Assembly (NCBI RefSeq): GCF_007993865.1
Contig: NZ_VIUH01000002.1
Location: 124,001 to 188,000, forward strand
Direction of reading: 5' to 3'
Length of the DNA: 64,000 bases
Source of the DNA: Pseudomonas sp. SJZ079
Lineage (GTDB): Bacteria; Pseudomonadota; Gammaproteobacteria; Pseudomonadales; Pseudomonadaceae
The notes beneath the pieces are model-generated. The model was not told the origin of the DNA and did not search any database. It saw only the letters and a list, made by a program, of their open reading frames with translations. How positions within the stretch are numbered: the stretch's first letter is position 1; each line of letters starts with the position of its first letter. Positions 61,076-64,000 of this stretch are shown here, one piece after another. The translations under genes were made by a program, and so were the position numbers.

Positions 61076-61333
61076 ATGCAAAGCCGTGATGAGATTTTTG
61101 CCACCCTGCGCGATGCCCTGGTCGAGCTGTTCGAACTGGACGCCGCGCAGATCAGCCTCGACGCCAACCTCTATGAAGACCTGGAGATCGACAGCATCGA
61201 CGCCGTCGACCTGATCGACCACATCAAACGCCAGACCGGCAAGAAGATCGCCGCCGAGGAGTTCAAGGCCGTGCGCAGCGTCGGCGATGTGGTCGAGGCG
61301 GTGTATCGCCTGGTCAATGCGCCCGCAGCCTGA
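61076..61333 (+). CDS. Acyl carrier protein (aryl polyene cluster, second)
   Basis: This 85-residue ACP has attachment Ser40 in EDLEIDSIDAVDLIDH, a different flanking sequence from the first ACP, which suggests that the two serve different partner enzymes. GAGGAGG stands upstream. It is followed after 10 nt by the membrane protein gene. Confidence 0.93.
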   Translation: MQSRDEIFATLRDALVELFELDAAQISLDANLYEDLEIDSIDAVDLIDHIKRQTGKKIAAEEFKAVRSVGDVVEAVYRLVNAPAA

Positions 61334-61343
61334 TGACTCGTCC

Positions 61344-61889
61344 ATGAGTCGACTGATCGGCCTGGTCCTGCTGCTCGCGGGGCTGAGTTACCCCTTTGCG
61401 GTGTATTTCGGCCAGCAGCAGCTGTCGCCGCGGGTCTTCGCCCTGCTGCTCGGCGCCCTGTGGCTGGCGCGCCTGCTGAGCCAGGCGCAGCGTCCCGGCA
61501 GCCGCTGGATGGCGGCGGCGGCGCTGGCCTTCTGCCTGCTGCTCGGGCTGGCAGACAATCCCAACCTGCTGCGCTGGTATCCGGTGCTGATGAGCCTGTT
61601 CTGCCTGGGCCTGTTCAGTCTCAGCCTGAAGTTCGGCCCGCCGCTGATCGAACGCCTGGCACGCCTGCGCGAGCCGGATCTGCCCGAGGCTGGGGTGCGC
61701 TATACGCGCCAGGTAACCAAACTCTGGATCGCCTTCTTCCTCGTTAATGCCAGCATCGCCAGCGCCTTGACCCTGTGGGCGCCGCTGAGCTGGTGGGCGC
61801 TGTACACCGGGCTGATTTCCTACGGCCTGATGGCCCTGCTGTTCGCCGGCGAATGGCTGGTGCGCCAACGCGTGCGGGGCCTGGCATGA
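61344..61889 (+). CDS. COG4648-type membrane protein (aryl polyene cluster)
   Basis: This 181-residue integral membrane protein has about five hydrophobic segments. It matches in size and position the ApeG-like protein that separates the ACP and ligase genes in aryl polyene clusters. Function is unknown; transport or assembly at the membrane is a guess. There is no strong ribosome binding site before ATG 61344. It overlaps the ligase gene as ATGA. Confidence 0.8.
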   Translation: MSRLIGLVLLLAGLSYPFAVYFGQQQLSPRVFALLLGALWLARLLSQAQRPGSRWMAAAALAFCLLLGLADNPNLLRWYPVLMSLFCLGLFSLSLKFGPPLIERLARLREPDLPEAGVRYTRQVTKLWIAFFLVNASIASALTLWAPLSWWALYTGLISYGLMALLFAGEWLVRQRVRGLA

Positions 61890-63568
61890 GCTGGCTGGAC
61901 CTCGAACAGCTGCTGCTCGCCGAGCAAGCGGCACGACCGGTCAGCCTGGCGCCCAGCCTGCAACACGGCGAACTGCGCGAGCAGGCCCTGCGCCTGGCCG
62001 CGGGCTTGCAGGCGCGCGGCGTCCGCCGCCTGGCCGTGCACCTGGAAGATGCCGCCGAACTGGCGACTGCCCTGCTCGGTGCCTGGCGCGCCGGGGCCAA
62101 GGTGCTGCTGCCGGCCGACCTGCAAGGGCAAACCCGCCAGCGCCTGAGCCCGCACGTCGACCTCTGGCTCAGCGAACAAGACGGTGACGCCAGTCTGGCC
62201 AGCCTGCTGGGCGAACCCCTGCCGGGCGCCGTGCTGGCGCTGGATGACTGTGCGCTGACCCTGTGCACTTCGGGCTCCAGTGGCGAGGCCAAGCTGATCG
62301 ACAAAAACCTGCGCCAGCTGGGCAATGAAGTCCGCGCCCTCGAGCACTTGTGGGGCGCCGGGCTGGGCCAGGCCTGCATCGTCGGCAGCGTGGCCGCGCA
62401 ACATATCTACGGCCTGCTGTTCCGGGTGCTCTGGCCGCTGTGCGCCGGACGGCCGTTCGTCCGCCGCGCCCAGCCGTTCCCGGAAGACCTGCAGCGCGTC
62501 AGCCTGGAACAACCCGACTTTGTCTGGATTGCCAGCCCGGCCCTGCTCAAACGCATGGGCGACAACCTCGACTGGCCGGCGCTGAGCCGCGTGCGCCGGG
62601 TATTTTCCTCTGGCGGCGCCCTGCCCCTGCAGGCCGCGCGGCAGTTGCGCGACAGCCTCGGCCAGTGGCCGACCGAGATCTTCGGCAGTTCGGAGACCGG
62701 TGGCATCGCCTGGCGCCAGGGCGGCGAGCTGTGGCGGCCATTCGCCGGTGTGCGCGCCAGCCTGAACAGTGCAGGCGCGCTGCGTATCGCGTCGCCGTAC
62801 CTGCCCAGCGGGCATATCGAGCAGACCGCCGATGGCGCCAGACTCGAGGCCGACGGACGCTTCGAGCTGCTGGGGCGCCTCGACCGCATCGTCAAGCTGG
62901 AAGAACAACGCATTTCCCTGCCCATGCTCGAACAGGCGCTGGCCAGTCATCCCTGGGTCGAAGACGCGCGTCTCGGCGTGATCCAGACCAATCGCGCCTA
63001 CCTGGGTGCGCTGGTCGCCTTGAGCGACGCCGGCCTGCACGCCCTGCGTAACCAGGGTCGCCGCACCCTGACCGGGCGACTGCGCCAGCACCTCGGCGAA
63101 CACTGCGCCGCGCTGGCGCTGCCACGCCGCTGGCGTCTGGTCCGTCAGCTGCCGCTGAACGCTCAGGGCAAGCTGCCGCAAGCCGAGCTGGAGACTCACC
63201 TGTCTGCCCCGCGCACCCAGCAACCGCAGCTGCTCGGCCAGCGCGAAGCGGACGCTCAGTGGCACCTCGAGCTGGAGGTGCCGCTGGATCTGGCCCACTT
63301 CACCGGGCACTTCCCGCAAACCCCGGTGCTGCCCGGCGTAGTGCAGATCGACTGGGCGCAGCAGCTGGCGCGGCAACTGTTCCCTGAGCTGCCGCCACGC
63401 TTCTGCGGCATGGAAGTGCTGAAATTCCAGCAGCTGGTGCGCCCCGGCGATCGCCTGCAGCTGTCGCTGCGCTTCGACGCCTGCCGCGGCAAGCTGTATT
63501 TCGCCTACCGCAACGGCGAGGCGGCCTGTTCCTCGGGGCGCATCCTACTGGCGGCCGCCCATGCGTAA
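61886..63568 (+). CDS. Acyl/aryl-ACP ligase fused to a FabA/FabZ-like dehydratase domain
   Basis: The 560-residue protein combines two activities. Residues 1-455 are an ANL adenylating enzyme with [16 protein letters not shown] near 125, IFGSSETGG near 265 and [14 protein letters not shown] near 330; it probably activates the aromatic starter for an ACP. Residues 470-560 are a hotdog dehydratase-like domain with [17 protein letters not shown] (His475 as candidate catalytic residue). In E. coli these roles belong to two genes, apeH and apeI. The domain split is seen directly; the starter is inferred. The stop codon adjoins a MITE-like repeat. Confidence 0.88.
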   Translation: MSWLDLEQLLLAEQAARPVSLAPSLQHGELREQALRLAAGLQARGVRRLAVHLEDAAELATALLGAWRAGAKVLLPADLQGQTRQRLSPHVDLWLSEQDGDASLASLLGEPLPGAVLALDDCALTLCTSGSSGEAKLIDKNLRQLGNEVRALEHLWGAGLGQACIVGSVAAQHIYGLLFRVLWPLCAGRPFVRRAQPFPEDLQRVSLEQPDFVWIASPALLKRMGDNLDWPALSRVRRVFSSGGALPLQAARQLRDSLGQWPTEIFGSSETGGIAWRQGGELWRPFAGVRASLNSAGALRIASPYLPSGHIEQTADGARLEADGRFELLGRLDRIVKLEEQRISLPMLEQALASHPWVEDARLGVIQTNRAYLGALVALSDAGLHALRNQGRRTLTGRLRQHLGEHCAALALPRRWRLVRQLPLNAQGKLPQAELETHLSAPRTQQPQLLGQREADAQWHLELEVPLDLAHFTGHFPQTPVLPGVVQIDWAQQLARQLFPELPPRFCGMEVLKFQQLVRPGDRLQLSLRFDACRGKLYFAYRNGEAACSSGRILLAAAHA

Positions 63569-64000
63569 GGAGCCCCTTAACAGCGTTGGCGAGGCAGTCA
63601 GCGCCAGGCAAGAACGGGCGAAGAAGCGCAGTTTACCGGCGTTAAATGAGCATTCTGAGCCTGTTCTTAACGCAGCGATGGCAACGCAGGTAGCTTTTCA
63701 GGGGCTCCACAAGCCCTGCGCGGTGATCCCGGTGTACAACCACGAACAGGCCCTGGCCCAGGTGGTGCAGGCCCTGCGCGCCAGTGGCTGGCCCTGCGTG
63801 CTGGTCGACGATGGCTCCCATCCCGGCTGTGCGCGAGTGATCGAACAGGTGGTGGCGCAGACCGCCAGCCACCTGCTGCGCCTGCCGAGCAACCAGGGCA
63901 AGGGCGGCGCGGTGATGGCCGGTCTGCGTGAAGCCGCGCGCCTGGGCTACAGCCATGCGCTGCAGGTCGACGCCGACGGCCAGCACGACCTGGACAACCT
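63561..64000 (+). CDS. GT2 glycosyltransferase (3' end outside window)
   Basis: The partial protein contains KPCAVIPVYNHEQALAQVV, VLVDDGSH and QVDADGQHDLDNL, the nucleotide and DxD motifs of a GT2 polyprenyl-phosphate-type glycosyltransferase. In aryl polyene clusters this enzyme (ApeJ-like) is often fused to an acyltransferase, which would lie beyond the window. The frame is open from ATG 63561, which overlaps the ligase stop. Residues 4-49 are encoded by the MITE-like repeat at 63569-63708, so the native start is uncertain; ATG 63678 is an alternative with no good ribosome binding site. Confidence 0.85.
   Translation, partial: MRKEPLNSVGEAVSARQERAKKRSLPALNEHSEPVLNAAMATQVAFQGLHKPCAVIPVYNHEQALAQVVQALRASGWPCVLVDDGSHPGCARVIEQVVAQTASHLLRLPSNQGKGGAVMAGLREAARLGYSHALQVDADGQHDLDN
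63569..63708. repeat. MITE-like repeat overlapping a coding start
   Basis: The 140-bp element has terminal inverted repeats GGAGCCCCTTAACAGC and GGAGCCCCTGAAAAGC (14 of 16 identical) and an inner inverted repeat (63607-63619 with 63659-63671). On the minus strand it shares GCGTTAAGAACAGGC and TGCTCATT with the element at 30597-30753. It begins directly after the ligase stop codon and is open in the frame of the downstream glycosyltransferase. Confidence 0.7.

Noticed and set aside
61820..63376. 518-codon minus-strand frame over the ligase gene
   Set aside because: Antisense shadow; the plus strand carries clear ANL and hotdog motifs with coupled starts.

Overview
The window is high-GC chromosomal DNA of a gammaproteobacterium. 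Gene order and protein sequence point to Pseudomonas: thiC-tolC, waaA, msbA/hldE, a dense waa/wap lipopolysaccharide (LPS) core operon, ilvE-glnE, aceEF, dipA, msrA, nhaP2, an MscK-like channel, selO, and a Usp gene beside a ParA gene. This resembles the PA4973-PA5028 part of P. aeruginosa PAO1, compared from memory, with rearrangements and omissions. I see no phage, insertion sequence, tRNA, rRNA or CRISPR.

Layout. 1-9459: the 3'-truncated thiC behind a TPP riboswitch, tolC, waaA (Kdo transferase), a LysR/EmrE-type pump pair, an FAD oxidoreductase/aldo-keto reductase pair and a conserved hypothetical gene. 9577-17173: an LPS block with msbA, a mig-14-like gene, a dnpA-like PIG-L gene and hldE on the minus strand, and divergent waaL plus a small kinase. 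17188-30575: one tightly packed minus-strand operon read waaF-waaC-waaG-waaP-wapP-wapQ-double kinase-carbamoyltransferase-wapH-DUF6625-like transferase-fused double glycosyltransferase-acetyltransferase. Most junctions overlap by 1-14 nt. 30597-30753: a MITE-like repeat between the operon and ilvE.

30776-46447: ilvE and glnE; divergent aceE-aceF with two dyad operators upstream of aceE; a small lipoprotein divergent from dipA (c-di-GMP phosphodiesterase); msrA, rlmJ and an acyl-CoA dehydrogenase. 46726-59089: nhaP2, an MscK-like channel, selO, a racemase, an SLC13-type permease, trxC, a hotdog thioesterase, a tandem Usp protein and an orphan ParA. 59327-64000: the start of an aryl-polyene-type biosynthetic cluster (ketoacyl-synthase-like factor, acyltransferase, two ACPs, a membrane protein, an acyl ligase fused to a dehydratase, and a glycosyltransferase cut by the window end).

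The LPS genes form one pathway. HldE makes the heptose donor, WaaA adds Kdo, WaaC/WaaF add heptoses, WaaP/WapP/WapQ form the core phosphorylation set, the NodU-like enzyme carbamoylates, and WaaG/WapH/Ssg-WapR extend the core. MsbA flips core-lipid A and WaaL ligates O antigen. The most interesting points are the two glycosyltransferases joined in frame across a C7 tract, where loss of one C would restore an ATGA-coupled pair; two members of a MITE-like repeat family, one of which supplies the 5' coding end of a glycosyltransferase; paired dyads upstream of aceE; and the ligase-dehydratase fusion.
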